A stretch of 64,000 bases of DNA from Sphingomonadaceae bacterium (GCA_024236155.1 JACKLA010000001.1:558001-622000), one strand, 5' to 3'; positions 15,548 to 24,694 are shown, numbered from the stretch's first letter. Program-made: numbers and translations. Notes: generated from the letters alone by a model not told the origin.

Positions 15548-15867
15548 TCGCCGTTTCCGACCCTGAACGCGCCGCCGCGCTCGCCCGATTTCCGCTCTCG
15601 CGCGTGAGCGAAGCGTTCCACGACGAGATGCTCGGCGTGCTCCCGCCGGTTCACGTCCGCGGCGCTGCCGGCTTCTACGTCAGCGAAGCTGTGACGGACG
15701 ATGTCCACGCGCAGTTCGTCGCGTGCCACGGCCGCTTCTATGGGGCCAATGTTGCGCTGCGCGATCCCGCGAGCTGGATCACGCACGCCGCGATTGCCGC
15801 GTTCGATGCCGCCCATCCTGATCCGCCGGTGCTGGACTGGTATCCGGCGGACGCCGCCGATCGGTGA
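15544..15867 (+). CDS. Hypothetical protein
   Basis: 107 residues from the ATG overlapping the preceding stop. Soluble, rich in Ala, Pro and Asp (AFHDEMLGVLPPVHVRG, AAIAAFDAAHPDPPV). No family recognised. It is followed by a G-rich leader (15866-15881) and the SLOG-SbcC chimera. Confidence 0.6.
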   Translation: MIAVSDPERAAALARFPLSRVSEAFHDEMLGVLPPVHVRGAAGFYVSEAVTDDVHAQFVACHGRFYGANVALRDPASWITHAAIAAFDAAHPDPPVLDWYPADAADR

Positions 15868-15910
15868 GGGGAGGGGGCTTGGGTCCGGTGTTCCTTTGGG
15901 GAGACCGACC

Positions 15911-18900
15911 ATGCTTCGCACCTACACCGGCATCGGCGCGCGCGCGACGCCGCCCGAAGTGCTAGGGCTTATGACCCGCGCCGCCTTTGCGCTCATGAAG
16001 CGCGGCTACGTTCTGCGCTCGGGCCACGCGATCGGCGCCGACAGCGCGTTCGAACGCGGCGCGGGCAGCGCAGCGCAGATCTTCCTGCCGGTCCCGGGCT
16101 GGCGCGGCTCGGCGAGCACCTTCCATGCGGGAACGCTCGGTGCAGAACTGTGGGGCAGGGCGCGCGAGATCGCCGCCGCGCACCATCCCGCCTTCGCGGG
16201 CCTCTCGCGCTTCGTCCAGGACCTCCACACGCGCAACGTCTTCCAGGTGCTCGGTCCAACGCTCGATAGCCCTTCGGAATTCGTGCTGTGCTGGACCGCC
16301 GATGGCGAAGCCTCGGGCGGCACCGGCCAGGCGCTGCGCATTGCCGCCTCGCACGGCGTTCCCGTCTACAACCTCCAGCGGAGCCGCGAGCGCGCGCACG
16401 TCGAGCGCCTGGGTGATGGCGAGCGGCTTGGCGGAACCCGCCGCGAGACCGAAGCTGCCATTCTTGCCGTCATTGGTCTTACTGCAGATCAGTTCTGCCG
16501 GGCTGCGCTCCTGGCGCAGGGCGATTTCGACGCATTTGTGAAAGCTGATGCAGGCGAACGCGCTGAACTCCTCGAGCGGCTCACGGGTTCGAGCATCTAT
16601 GCCGAGCTGGGCAAGGCCGCGTTTGCCCGCGCAAGCGAACACAAGCAGCAGATCGCTGCTATCACCCGTGGTATCGCCGCTCAGAACGGTCTCGACGACG
16701 CCGGGCGCGGGGAACTTGAAGCCGAGCTGGCCGCCGCTGCCGACGGTCTTGCCGACCTGCGGGCGGCGCTTAGCCAACTGGAGGAGGCCGAACGCTGGGA
16801 GCGCCGCGGGCAGGAACTAGCGGTGCTGGTTGCGACAGCTGCGGACAGCTACAAGACGGCCCATGATGCGCAAGTCGAAGCGTTGCCGCGGCGCGCCGCC
16901 CTGCTGAGAGATAGGGCTGCATTTGTCTTCGCGCCCAAGTGGCAGGCACTGGAGCGCGCGAGAGCGGGCGAACGAGCGCTTGATCATACTTTCGTCGTCT
17001 TGCGTTCCGAACTGGTCGGCCATGATGAGCGCGTCCAGCAAGCCACAGCACATGATCTAGCCAGCGAACTGGCGCTTGCCGGACACCGCGAAGCGACGCG
17101 CGTACTTCAGGACGAAATCGGCCGCGCCAGTCAGCTCGATGCGCTGCTCGCGCAGGCAATCCGGCAAGCCGAACTCCGGGCGTCGACATTTCGCGATGCG
17201 GGCCAGAATGCGCAGGAGGCGGAACAGGCTCACACCAAGGCTCAGCACGCCCTCGATCAGGCTACGGCAGAGGAGACGCGATCCAAAACCTGGCTGGCAG
17301 AGAACGCGAGCCTTGCCGCGATAGCCGGGCGCGAGGATGAGCTTGCCGAAATCTTCGGCGAACATGCCACCAAAGCTACCCGCCTCTCCACGATTTTGGG
17401 ACAATCCGGCGACGCCGAGGCGGCATTGCTGCAGGCCCAATCTGAGTGGAACACTGCGCAAGACACGGCCAACCAATGCGCGAACACGCTCAAGGAGCGC
17501 GTACAGGACCGGGAAGCCGCCGAGCGCTCTGTTCCGGATGCAGCGATTGAGGCGAATCTCGCGGAGCAGCGGGACCGCCTGAGCAAGATCGAACAGCTGA
17601 TCGAACAAGCCACCGCTGCAGCGACTGCGGCGAGCCAAACGGCGGCAGCACTTGCGCGAATTGGCGCGCGGCAACAAAAGAACAGAGAGGATCTTGAGGT
17701 CAATACCGTCCGCCGGGCTGCGATTGGGGGCGAACTTCCCGGTCTGATCGCCCGCCGCGACGAAGCCGGGGGATTGGCTGAACGCCTTGCCGCTGCAGCG
17801 GATGACGCTGCGCTGCGCCTGCGTCAAAGCCTTGTGCCGGGCGAGCCTTGTGCCGTGTGCGGCTCGAGCGATCACCACATTGAGCTGGTAAGCGGCGTCC
17901 TGGGTGAACAGGTTTCAGACGCGCGCCGGGAGGCACAGGCTCTCGCCAGTGAAGTTTCCGAACGCGAGCAGGAGGCTGCAGGGCTTGTGGCCTCATTTGC
18001 GCTGCTCGAAGACCAGCAACGCGACCTCGTTGCGGACGCAAGCGCGCAGCAAAGGGAGAATGCCGAGGCGGCCCAGTTCGTCGCCGACCTGCGCGGAAAG
18101 ATCGCTGATGCAGCAGCGGCAGCCGGACTTGATTCGGAAACCGGCAATCTGGCCGAGAGCTTGGCGAGTGCCCGACTGGCGCTCGACGACGCCATGGACG
18201 CGGCCCGGGCGTCGCGGGCCCACCGGGACAATTCGATCAATGCCGAACGTCTCGCGAAAACGGCGACAGACGTGGCGCAAGAGCGTTTGTCGAAAGCCAA
18301 AGAGGCATTCGACCAGCGCAAGCAGGCTCATCTCGATCTCGAAGCCGAAGCTGGAAGATTACGATCGGATATTGGCCAGCTTGCGGGCCAGCTCGATCGC
18401 GCTTTCAAGGGAATATGCCATTGGCCCGACCTCGCCGACGGCCAAGCCTGGCTTTCCGACATATGCCGGCAATGGCGGGAGACAACTGAGAGCGCTGAAG
18501 AAGCCGGCGCGCTAGTTGCCACCGCAAAGGCTGTGGTTTCAGACAAGCTGATTGCCGCGCGGACGCAGCAGGAACGTCTTGAAGCAGCCCGCGAGGCCCA
18601 TGAGGCAGCTCAGGCCGAAGCGGACCAGAGGGCCGAGCAGAGACGAGCTATACTCGGCGGCGAAGCGGTCGGCGACGTAAATGCCAGGCTCGCCCGAGAA
18701 GCTCACGAGCTCGAAACTGCTCGCAATGAGGCTCGTGATCGGCGTGCCGAGGCAGAACGAACTCGGTCGGACACACAGGCGCGCTTGCATCAAACCGAGC
18801 AGCAGATTGTTTCTGCGGGCGAGGCCATCGCCCGTGATGCCGCAGCTCTGACGGCGGAACTGGCTGCTGGTGCAATCGACGAAGCGGATGTCGCGAAGGT

Positions 18901-19717
18901 TGCGGCAGCCGGATCGGGAGTACTCGATGCCGAGGCCGATGCGCTGGCGCAGATTGATCGTGACGCCAGCAGCGCTGCGCTCCTTTTGGAGCAGCGGCAA
19001 GAAGATCTTGCCCGCCATCAGGCTGCCGCCGTCCCGGATATCCTGGGTCAGGCACTTACGGAGGCGCTCCAGGTGGCGCGCAACAATGCCGAAACCGCAG
19101 ACCGGCGTCATCGCGAGCTGCAATTGCGGCTGCGCGAGGATGATGCTGTGCGGATTCGCACTGCCGCTCTGCGCACTGACCTTGAGGCCGCAAATTCAGC
19201 GGCAACCGTCTGGCTTACACTCGACGGCCTAATCGGGGATGCGACTGGCAAGAAATTCCGAAATTTTGCGCAAGGCCTCACCCTCGACCGCCTGCTTGTT
19301 CACGCAAATGCACGGCTTGCGGATCTGAAGCCGCGCTACAGCCTGGCGCGCGGCGAGGGCGGCGACATGATCATCGAAGTCATCGACAATGACATGGCGG
19401 GGCAAGTGCGCGGACTGCACAACCTGTCCGGCGGCGAACGTTTCCTTGTCAGTCTGGCGCTTGCCTTAGGTCTGGCCGAAATGTCGACGGCGCGTGGGAT
19501 GCGGATCGAGAGCCTGTTTATCGACGAAGGTTTTGGTGCCCTGGATCCGGAAAGCTTGGGGCAGGCCCTCGCATTGCTCGAACATCTGCACGCTGGGGGA
19601 CGCCGCGTCGGAGTTATCAGCCACGTTGAGGACTTGAAGGAGCGAATAGCAGCCAAAGTTGAAGTGACTCCGACCGGCCGCGGGACCAGCGAGGTACGTG
19701 TACTGGTTTCTGGTTGA
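15911..19717 (+). CDS. Chimera: SLOG-type N-terminal protein fused in frame to SbcC lacking Walker A
   Basis: 1268 residues from the ATG at 15911 (MLRTYTGIGARATPPEVLGL). Residues 1-155 look like a complete small SLOG/DprA-like protein (RSGHAIGADSAFERGAGS, PSEFVLCWTADGEASGGTGQ). From about 160-170 the sequence is SbcC: ETEAAILAVIGLTADQFCRA, LLAQGDFDAFVKADAGERAE, a long coiled coil, the zinc hook CAVC near 646, LSGGER near 1172 and Walker B LFIDEGFGALD near 1203. The SbcC N-terminus with Walker A is absent, as is SbcD. A deletion joined two genes in frame; the SbcC ATPase is almost certainly dead, while the SLOG part could still work. Confidence 0.85.
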   Translation: MLRTYTGIGARATPPEVLGLMTRAAFALMKRGYVLRSGHAIGADSAFERGAGSAAQIFLPVPGWRGSASTFHAGTLGAELWGRAREIAAAHHPAFAGLSRFVQDLHTRNVFQVLGPTLDSPSEFVLCWTADGEASGGTGQALRIAASHGVPVYNLQRSRERAHVERLGDGERLGGTRRETEAAILAVIGLTADQFCRAALLAQGDFDAFVKADAGERAELLERLTGSSIYAELGKAAFARASEHKQQIAAITRGIAAQNGLDDAGRGELEAELAAAADGLADLRAALSQLEEAERWERRGQELAVLVATAADSYKTAHDAQVEALPRRAALLRDRAAFVFAPKWQALERARAGERALDHTFVVLRSELVGHDERVQQATAHDLASELALAGHREATRVLQDEIGRASQLDALLAQAIRQAELRASTFRDAGQNAQEAEQAHTKAQHALDQATAEETRSKTWLAENASLAAIAGREDELAEIFGEHATKATRLSTILGQSGDAEAALLQAQSEWNTAQDTANQCANTLKERVQDREAAERSVPDAAIEANLAEQRDRLSKIEQLIEQATAAATAASQTAAALARIGARQQKNREDLEVNTVRRAAIGGELPGLIARRDEAGGLAERLAAAADDAALRLRQSLVPGEPCAVCGSSDHHIELVSGVLGEQVSDARREAQALASEVSEREQEAAGLVASFALLEDQQRDLVADASAQQRENAEAAQFVADLRGKIADAAAAAGLDSETGNLAESLASARLALDDAMDAARASRAHRDNSINAERLAKTATDVAQERLSKAKEAFDQRKQAHLDLEAEAGRLRSDIGQLAGQLDRAFKGICHWPDLADGQAWLSDICRQWRETTESAEEAGALVATAKAVVSDKLIAARTQQERLEAAREAHEAAQAEADQRAEQRRAILGGEAVGDVNARLAREAHELETARNEARDRRAEAERTRSDTQARLHQTEQQIVSAGEAIARDAAALTAELAAGAIDEADVAKVAAAGSGVLDAEADALAQIDRDASSAALLLEQRQEDLARHQAAAVPDILGQALTEALQVARNNAETADRRHRELQLRLREDDAVRIRTAALRTDLEAANSAATVWLTLDGLIGDATGKKFRNFAQGLTLDRLLVHANARLADLKPRYSLARGEGGDMIIEVIDNDMAGQVRGLHNLSGGERFLVSLALALGLAEMSTARGMRIESLFIDEGFGALDPESLGQALALLEHLHAGGRRVGVISHVEDLKERIAAKVEVTPTGRGTSEVRVLVSG

Positions 19718-19748
19718 TACCGACCATTCGACCGCTACGGCGCTTACT

Positions 19749-20438
19749 ATGGACGATCTTTTTTCTCCTCGCGGCCTATCGGGCCGGCCGCTCACGCGCA
19801 GCGACCTTGCGCCGCTTGCCGGCGCCGCGCCCCAGGTCCTGGTCGATTGCGATCTCGAAGAGGCGGACCTTTCCGGGCTCGACCTCACGGGCTGGCGGTT
19901 CGAACGCTGCAATCTGCGCAAGGCCGACTGTAGCGCCGCCAAGCTCGAAGGCTCGGTCTGGCAGGGTTGTCGCGCCCCATTCGTCAGTTTTGTCGGTGCC
20001 AATCTCAGCGAGGCTGCGTTCTCGGGCGGCGACTTCAACAATTCCGTCTGGCGGCGCGCGACGCTGACCTCGGCGAAGTTCGTTGGCACCAAGCTCACCG
20101 GGGCGGACTTCTCCGAAGCGCGCGCGATGCATGTCCATTTTGAGGAGGTGCTGCTGGTCAGCGCCAAGCTGCCCGGGTTCTCGTTCCGCAAGGAGACTTT
20201 GCGCCGGGTCGATTTCTCCGGCGCGGACCTGCGCAAGGGCGACTTCCGGATGACGGTGTTCGAGGACTGCAGCCTGCGCGAGGCGATGGTCTCGGGCTCG
20301 CGCTTCGAAGGCTCGGACCTGCGAGGCGCGGATCTTGGCGGGCTGCGCCTGGTCGATGCCGGGCTGTTCCGCGGCGCGACGATATCGCGCGAGCAGGCCG
20401 GGCAATTGCTTGGCGAGCTCGGGCTCAACGTCCGCTAG
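19749..20438 (+). CDS. Pentapeptide-repeat protein
   Basis: 229 residues from the ATG at 19749; the open frame begins earlier, inside the sbcC end. Repeats of the A(D/N)LXX type run through most of it (CDLEEADLSGLDLTG, ANLSEAAFSGGDF, GADLRKGDFRMTVFEDCSL), predicting a right-handed quadrilateral beta-helix. Such proteins can mimic DNA and protect gyrase, but the family is too broad to name a target. It directly follows sbcC, which suggests that the pair was part of one module before the deletion. Confidence 0.85.
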   Translation: MDDLFSPRGLSGRPLTRSDLAPLAGAAPQVLVDCDLEEADLSGLDLTGWRFERCNLRKADCSAAKLEGSVWQGCRAPFVSFVGANLSEAAFSGGDFNNSVWRRATLTSAKFVGTKLTGADFSEARAMHVHFEEVLLVSAKLPGFSFRKETLRRVDFSGADLRKGDFRMTVFEDCSLREAMVSGSRFEGSDLRGADLGGLRLVDAGLFRGATISREQAGQLLGELGLNVR

Positions 20439-20634
20439 GTCTGGGGCAGGGGGGGCAGCCCCCGCTTTGCTCGAGGTTCTCGACCACGCCCTCGGCCAGC
20501 CCAAGACACAGCGCGGCTTCGTCGCGGGTCAGCACGATCTCGCCTGAGGCCTGATCGGCAAGTTTCCTGCCCAGCACCACAGACACTGCGCGGGCGACCT
20601 GCAGTGCGTTCGGCATTTCCCCTCGATCGTCCAT
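20425..20634 (-). CDS. Small hypothetical protein
   Basis: 69 residues from MDDRGEMPNALQVARAVSVV at 20634. The core LTRDEAALCLGLAEGVVENL could be a short helical DNA-binding-like unit, and the tail carries CPPCP. It overlaps the end of the pentapeptide gene by 14 bases tail to tail. Unknown function; supported mainly by composition. Confidence 0.45.
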   Translation of the reverse strand: MDDRGEMPNALQVARAVSVVLGRKLADQASGEIVLTRDEAALCLGLAEGVVENLEQSGGCPPCPRPSGR

Positions 20635-20953
20635 CGGCTCGGCTCCTTGGATCTCGGACACGGTTCTGCCTGCGGCAGCGGGTCCAGCGCTTCGCGGCCT
20701 GTCGGGAATATACCGGACCTGGGGCTGGTTGGCGAGGTAAAGGCAGGGGAGGGGCACCCCGGCGCCCGCGCCCCACGCGGGCTGGGGGCGACCCGCTCTA
20801 CTCGCTAGGGCGCGCGTCGGCGCTTACGCACCGCCGCCCACCCAAGCTCGCCGGCATGGGATGCCGGCCCTGCGGGTAACGATCGGGGCCAGGGGGGTGA
20901 CGGGAAAGTTGGGGGCATTGGCGCTGCGGCGCACTGCGGCTAGGGTCTGCTTC

Positions 20954-21300
20954 ATGCCCATCGTCCTCGCTGCCGCCGCCCTGTGTCTTTCGCCCTCGGT
21001 CCACGACGGCGACACGATCCGCTGCGGCCGCGAGCGGGTGCGCATCGCCAATATCGAGGCGCCCGAACTTCCGGACAGCCCCAAGTGCCAGGACCGGCGC
21101 CGATCCTATGCTTGGGTAGCGATTTTGCCGCGGGCGAAGCCTCGCGCGTGGCGCTGGTCCGGCTGCTATCGCGGGGCCGGGTGATGATCGAGCGGCAAGG
21201 GACCGATCCCTATGGGCGGACGCTTGCCACTGTCTCGGTCAATGGCGTGGACGCCGGCGACTACCTGATCGCGCAGGGGCTCGCGCGTCCCTGGCGTTGA
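20954..21300 (+). pseudogene. Thermonuclease-like (SNase) gene with a frameshift
   Basis: The first part from the ATG at 20954 has a signal-peptide-like start and the SNase motif VHDGDTIRCGRERVRIANIE, then APELPDSPKCQDRRRSYAW. The second part continues in another frame: AAGEASRVALVRLLSRGRVM, then DPYGRTLATVSVNG and the end at 21300. Near 21112-21122 (tgggtagcgat) two bases seem inserted relative to an expected Trp-Cys-Asp. Joined, the product would be about 115 residues, secreted and nuclease-like. Either a recent pseudogene or a sequence error. Confidence 0.7.
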
Positions 21301-21770
21301 ATGGCCACCTCGAGGGCGGCTGATAGGACCTCAGGACGATCTTCACGGGTGCGGTACCCGCGCTTGAGGCCCGGGCGGTTGTGCGGATGGGGCTGGGCGC
21401 GGTGCGCCTCGTTCTGACAATATCGTCGAATTGGCCGCTCGGCGGCCAGCGAAGGTTTTATTTGGCGCGCACGCAGCGAGGGCAAATCCGGGGCAGGGCT
21501 GAATGGCGGCCAAGGCTGACGGATCCAGCGCCAGCTGCCCTTCCGGCATGAATTGACGAAACCGCCCTCCGTTTGCCGATGAACCCTGCGGCGCCAGTCC
21601 CTGGCCGCAACCCAAAAGCAGCGGACCGTGAAGCCCTTGCAGGGCTTACCGCACCACTCCTCGCTTTTGAGTTTCCCTCACATGCGTTCGGTGCGGGCCC
21701 GGGCCTATCGGCGCCGCCTGTCTGGTTCATCGGCGGGCGGTTCCGCCGAATTCAACACCGGAGATAGCTC
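21301..21770. other. 470-base gap without a convincing gene
   Basis: Short open frames on both strands lack ribosome-binding sites and recognisable motifs. The stretch ends with a small hairpin (GGCGG-gcggtt-CCGCC) and a GGAGATAG ribosome-binding site for ssb. I see no other structure in it. Confidence 0.5.
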
Positions 21771-22106
21771 ATGAAGAACCTCGTCATCCTGATCGGCCGC
21801 ATCGCGTCCGCCCCCGAAACCCGCCACGCCGGCGAGACCGCGATCACCTCCTTCACCCTCGTCACCGACCGGCCCAAGCTGGTCGACGGCAAGACGGTCA
21901 AGAACGAGGCCGGCTACACCGAAACGATCCCCGAGTTCCACCGCATCACCGCCTTCAATGGCCTCGGCACCTCGGTTGCCAAGCACAAGAAGAAGGGCGA
22001 TCTGGTCGAGGTCCAGGGCCGCCTCCACTACTCGAAGTGGACCGACCGGGAAGGCGTCGAGCGCTACGCGGTCGAGATCGTCTCCGAGGAAGTCCTCTTC
22101 CTCTGA
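21771..22106 (+). CDS. ssb: Plasmid single-stranded DNA-binding protein
   Basis: 111 residues with an OB-fold SSB pattern: MKNLVILIGRIASAPETRHA, ITSFTLVTDRP, PEFHRITAFNGLGTSVAKH, KGDLVEVQGRLHYSKW and YAVEIVSEEVLFL. It lacks the long acidic tail of chromosomal SSB, as short plasmid versions do. It would coat single strands during conjugative entry and replication. The RBS GGAG lies 9 bases upstream, and a GC-rich hairpin follows the stop. Confidence 0.93.
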   Translation: MKNLVILIGRIASAPETRHAGETAITSFTLVTDRPKLVDGKTVKNEAGYTETIPEFHRITAFNGLGTSVAKHKKKGDLVEVQGRLHYSKWTDREGVERYAVEIVSEEVLFL

Positions 22107-22116
22107 CCCGAACCCG

Positions 22117-22139
22117 GGGAGGCGGCACTGCCGCCTCCC
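22117..22139 (+). terminator. Hairpin after ssb
   Basis: 10-base perfect stem GGGAGGCGGC-act-GCCGCCTCCC, 10 bases after the ssb stop, followed by TTCGGG. Terminator-like but with a weak U-tract. Confidence 0.6.
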
Positions 22140-22266
22140 TTCGGGCGTCTGGATCAAGCCGTGGTGCGAAAAATTCAACGGCACCGGCTCTTTTCGCACT
22201 TGCAGCATGAACGGGTGCGACCCATATCCAGAGTGCCTTTCAGGCATCCTCTCCCAAGACTTTCAC

Positions 22267-22298
22267 GGGGCCGGCAGCAATGTCGGCCCCATTTTTTT
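22267..22298 (+). terminator. Rho-independent terminator
   Basis: Stem GGGGCCG / CGGCCCC with a short loop, then ATTTTTTT. The clearest intrinsic terminator in the window; it isolates ssb from the Ros/MucR gene. Confidence 0.85.
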
Positions 22299-22393
22299 GT
22301 TCATGGCGCCCGCGAATGCGCGCCCATGAACTGGCAATTCCTCGCGACGCCCCATAGGGTCCGGCATCATCAATTCGAGGAAGCGTGACGATC

Positions 22394-22858
22394 ATGGCCG
22401 ATGAAACCCTGCTGGACCACGTTGCCGACATCGTCTCCGCCCATGTCAGCAACAATTCGGTCTCGGCCAATGATCTGCCAGACCTAATCCAGGCGGTCTA
22501 TGCGTCGCTGGCCGCGCTGGGACAGGCACCAGAGCCGATCGACGAGAAGCTCACCCCCGCAGTCTCGGTCCGCGCGTCGATCAAGCCCGACGCTGTGACT
22601 TGTCTCGACTGCGGCGCAAAGATGAAGATGCTCAAGCGCCACCTTGGCACCGAGCATGGCATGACGCCCGCCGAGTACCGCGCGCGCTGGAACCTTCCGG
22701 CCGATTATCCGATGGTCGCGCCCGACTATGCCGCGAAGCGCAAGGAACTGGCGGTCCGGATTGGTCTTGGCCGCAAGCCCGGACAGACTCCGAAGGCCCA
22801 GGCCATGGCTGCGCTAGTGCCGGTGAAGCGCAAGAAGCTTGGGGTCGCGTTCGGCTGA
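22394..22858 (+). CDS. Ros/MucR-family zinc-finger transcription regulator
   Basis: 154 residues from the ATG at 22394 (GTG at 22385 also possible). It has the Ros-type finger CLDCGAKMKMLKRHLGTEH followed by GMTPAEYRARWNLPADYPMV, the hallmark of MucR/Ros proteins, and a conserved N-terminal helical region. These proteins silence AT-rich and horizontally acquired genes in alphaproteobacteria. It may therefore control the AT-rich island or transfer genes of this element (inference). Confidence 0.93.
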   Translation: MADETLLDHVADIVSAHVSNNSVSANDLPDLIQAVYASLAALGQAPEPIDEKLTPAVSVRASIKPDAVTCLDCGAKMKMLKRHLGTEHGMTPAEYRARWNLPADYPMVAPDYAAKRKELAVRIGLGRKPGQTPKAQAMAALVPVKRKKLGVAFG

Positions 22859-22884
22859 GCTGCTTGCGGCGTTGCTGGCTCAGC

Positions 22885-22915
22885 TTGACTTTGTGCCGCA
22901 GATGCCGCATATAAT
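22885..22915 (+). promoter_or_regulatory. Promoter of the Xre-RES operon
   Basis: TTGACT at 22885-22890 and a perfect TATAAT at 22910-22915, spaced 19 bases. Transcription would begin about 10 bases before the ATG at 22933, leaving a very short leader. Confidence 0.5.
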
Positions 22916-22932
22916 GCCCCGCATCTCGGCAT

Positions 22933-23307
22933 ATGGTGAGGCAGATGGCAAGCGCGGCATTCCTGAGCGAAGTTTCCGGCGAGAAGGGCGTCTCGGTCGA
23001 TCGCCTCTCGGCGGCCCTTCATATCACCAAATCGGAACTGGCGCTGGCCGCCGGATTGTCGCGCGATGCGGTGTCGAAAGCCGCGCGTAGCAACAGCGTG
23101 GTCACCCAGGCGCGCCTTCGCGAAATGAGCGAGATCATCAACCGGGTCATTCCCTGGGCGGGCAGCGAGCTTGCCGCCTATGCCTGGTACCGGTCGCAGC
23201 CGCTGCCGTCGTTCGGCGACGCGACGGCGGAAGAGCTCGTGCGCCAGGGTCTGGGCGAGAAGGTCCGCACCTATCTTGGCCGGATTGCCGCCGGCGGCTT
23301 TGCCTGA
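22933..23307 (+). CDS. Xre/ParS-type antitoxin (DUF2384 family)
   Basis: 124 residues. The N-terminal HTH (SVDRLSAALHITKSELALAA, then LSRDAVSKAAR) and C-terminal DUF2384-like part (GSELAAYAWYRSQPLPSFGD, TAEELVRQGLGEKVRTYLGR) fit antitoxins of RES toxins. It binds the toxin and represses its own promoter. The toxin gene begins 15 bases downstream. Confidence 0.9.
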   Translation: MVRQMASAAFLSEVSGEKGVSVDRLSAALHITKSELALAAGLSRDAVSKAARSNSVVTQARLREMSEIINRVIPWAGSELAAYAWYRSQPLPSFGDATAEELVRQGLGEKVRTYLGRIAAGGFA

Positions 23308-23322
23308 TCTCCGGACGGGATC

Positions 23323-23868
23323 TTGAGCGTAACTCTACCTTTGAGCCGCTTCGACGGGGTGGTTTACCGCGCGCATCATCCGGCCTGGGCCTATGATCCG
23401 GAATCGGGCGAAGGTGCGCGGATCCACGGCGGCCGCTTCAACCGCGTCGGCATGCCTTGCTTCTATGCCGCGCTGAGCCTCGAAACCGCCTGGCTGGAGG
23501 CGCAACAGGGCTTTGCGTTCAAGGCGCAGCCGCTCACGATCTGCAGCTACCGCGCAGAGCTTTCCGACATTCTCGATCTGACCGATCTCGACACGCGCGA
23601 AGCGGTCGAGGTCAACCTGACGCAGCTCGGTTGCGCCTGGGAACGGCTTGCCGGCGAGCGCAAGCCGGTTCCGACCTGGGAGCTGGCCGACCGGCTGATC
23701 GATGGCGGCTGCGCCGGTGTGATCGTGCCGAGCTTTGCCTCGCGCGCCACGCCACAGGACCGCAATCTCGTGCTGTGGTCGTGGAGCCGAAGCCCGCCGC
23801 ATCGCCTGCAAGTGGTCGATGACAATCAGCGCCTCCCGCGTGACCAGTCATCGTGGCCGAATGCCTGA
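23323..23868 (+). CDS. RES-domain toxin
   Basis: 181 residues from a TTG start. RES features: VVYRAHHPAWAYDP near the N-terminus, HGGRFNRVGMPCFYAAL, then SLETAWLEAQQ, supplying the Arg and Glu of the family, and a C-terminal region ending in LVLWSWSR. RES toxins degrade NAD+ and arrest growth; the upstream DUF2384 protein is the cognate antitoxin. Together they are a plasmid-stability or abortive-infection module. Confidence 0.9.
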   Translation: MSVTLPLSRFDGVVYRAHHPAWAYDPESGEGARIHGGRFNRVGMPCFYAALSLETAWLEAQQGFAFKAQPLTICSYRAELSDILDLTDLDTREAVEVNLTQLGCAWERLAGERKPVPTWELADRLIDGGCAGVIVPSFASRATPQDRNLVLWSWSRSPPHRLQVVDDNQRLPRDQSSWPNA

Positions 23869-23952
23869 TCGGGTCCGTGTTTTGTTCGGATTGCTAAACC
23901 ATCACCTAAGCCATTGATTTAACATAAGAAATATTATCAATCTGACCGATTG

Positions 23953-23995
23953 TGCCACGAAACGGCGCACGTGACACATTTGCGTTTTTGTGGCA
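23953..23995. repeat. Imperfect inverted repeat upstream of VapBC
   Basis: Arms TGCCACGAAACGGC and GCGTTTTTGTGGCA in an AT-rich gap between the RES toxin and vapB. Plausibly a VapBC operator or an old recombination site; no recombinase gene is present. Confidence 0.4.
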
Positions 23996-24062
23996 TAGGC
24001 TTCAAATCATGCCCTTACATGGGTCTCTCCAGAGATCCATTCGGGCGACCTGGAGCCCTGCC

Positions 24063-24308
24063 ATGACGGTTCAAGTGACGATCACGCCTAACGGCCGGAT
24101 GAGCCTGCCTGCCGATATACGCAAGCGGCTCGGCCTGGCCGGTGGCGGCGCCTTGCTGGTCGAAGAAACCGAGGACGGCGTCATCCTGCGGACTGTCGCC
24201 CAATCGATCGCTCACGCGCAGGCGCTCGCGAAAAAGTACACGGGCGGGAAGCCCGAGGCCTCGGTCGATGCCTTCCTTGCCCGCCGCCGTGAGGAATCCG
24301 GCGAATGA
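24063..24308 (+). CDS. vapB: VapB/AbrB-type antitoxin
   Basis: 81 residues from the ATG at 24063. SpoVT/AbrB swapped-hairpin pattern: TVQVTITPNGRMSLPADIRK, RLGLAGGGALLVEETEDGV. The C-terminal tail (KPEASVDAFLARRREESGE) would wrap the toxin. It overlaps vapC by four bases (ATGA), a standard antitoxin-toxin arrangement. Confidence 0.9.
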   Translation: MTVQVTITPNGRMSLPADIRKRLGLAGGGALLVEETEDGVILRTVAQSIAHAQALAKKYTGGKPEASVDAFLARRREESGE

Positions 24309-24694
24309 GCGAAGTGGTGCTCGATGCTTCCGCGCTCCTTGCCTTGCTCCGGGACGAGCCCGGCGCGGACAAGGTTGCCGATGCCATCGCGGATGCCCGC
24401 ATGAGCAGCGTCAACTTTGCCGAGGTCGTCAGTCACTTCATCCATGCCGGTATGCCAGCTGGCGAAGTCGATGCGATGCTGAAGCCCCTGCCGATGGCCA
24501 TCGTCGATGCGGACCACGGCCTTGCCACGATTGCCGGGAGCTTGCGCGCCGCGACGGCCGAAGTCGGCCTGTCGCTCGGCGACCGGTTCTGCCTTGCGCT
24601 CGCCCGCCGCGATGGCCTTCCTGCCCTGACCGCGGATAAGCAGTGGCGCACCGTGGCCGATGCCGCCGGTGTTACCGTTTCCGTGATCCGCTAA
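24305..24694 (+). CDS. vapC: VapC-type PIN-domain toxin
   Basis: 129 residues. The four acidic PIN residues are visible: Asp7 (VVLDASALLA), Glu40 (NFAEVVSHF), Asp93 (LSLGDRFCLALA) and Asp111 (LTADKQW). PIN toxins cut RNA, often tRNA or rRNA. Upstream antitoxin overlaps; the dGTPase gene begins 3 bases downstream, an unusual attachment of a TA pair to a dNTP hydrolase. Confidence 0.92.
   Translation: MSEVVLDASALLALLRDEPGADKVADAIADARMSSVNFAEVVSHFIHAGMPAGEVDAMLKPLPMAIVDADHGLATIAGSLRAATAEVGLSLGDRFCLALARRDGLPALTADKQWRTVADAAGVTVSVIR

Noticed and set aside
21343..21730. Short minus-strand frames upstream of ssb
   Set aside because: No start signals or conserved motifs.
23953..23995. Possible transposon res site
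   Set aside because: Only one imperfect inverted repeat and no recombinase or transposase gene nearby.
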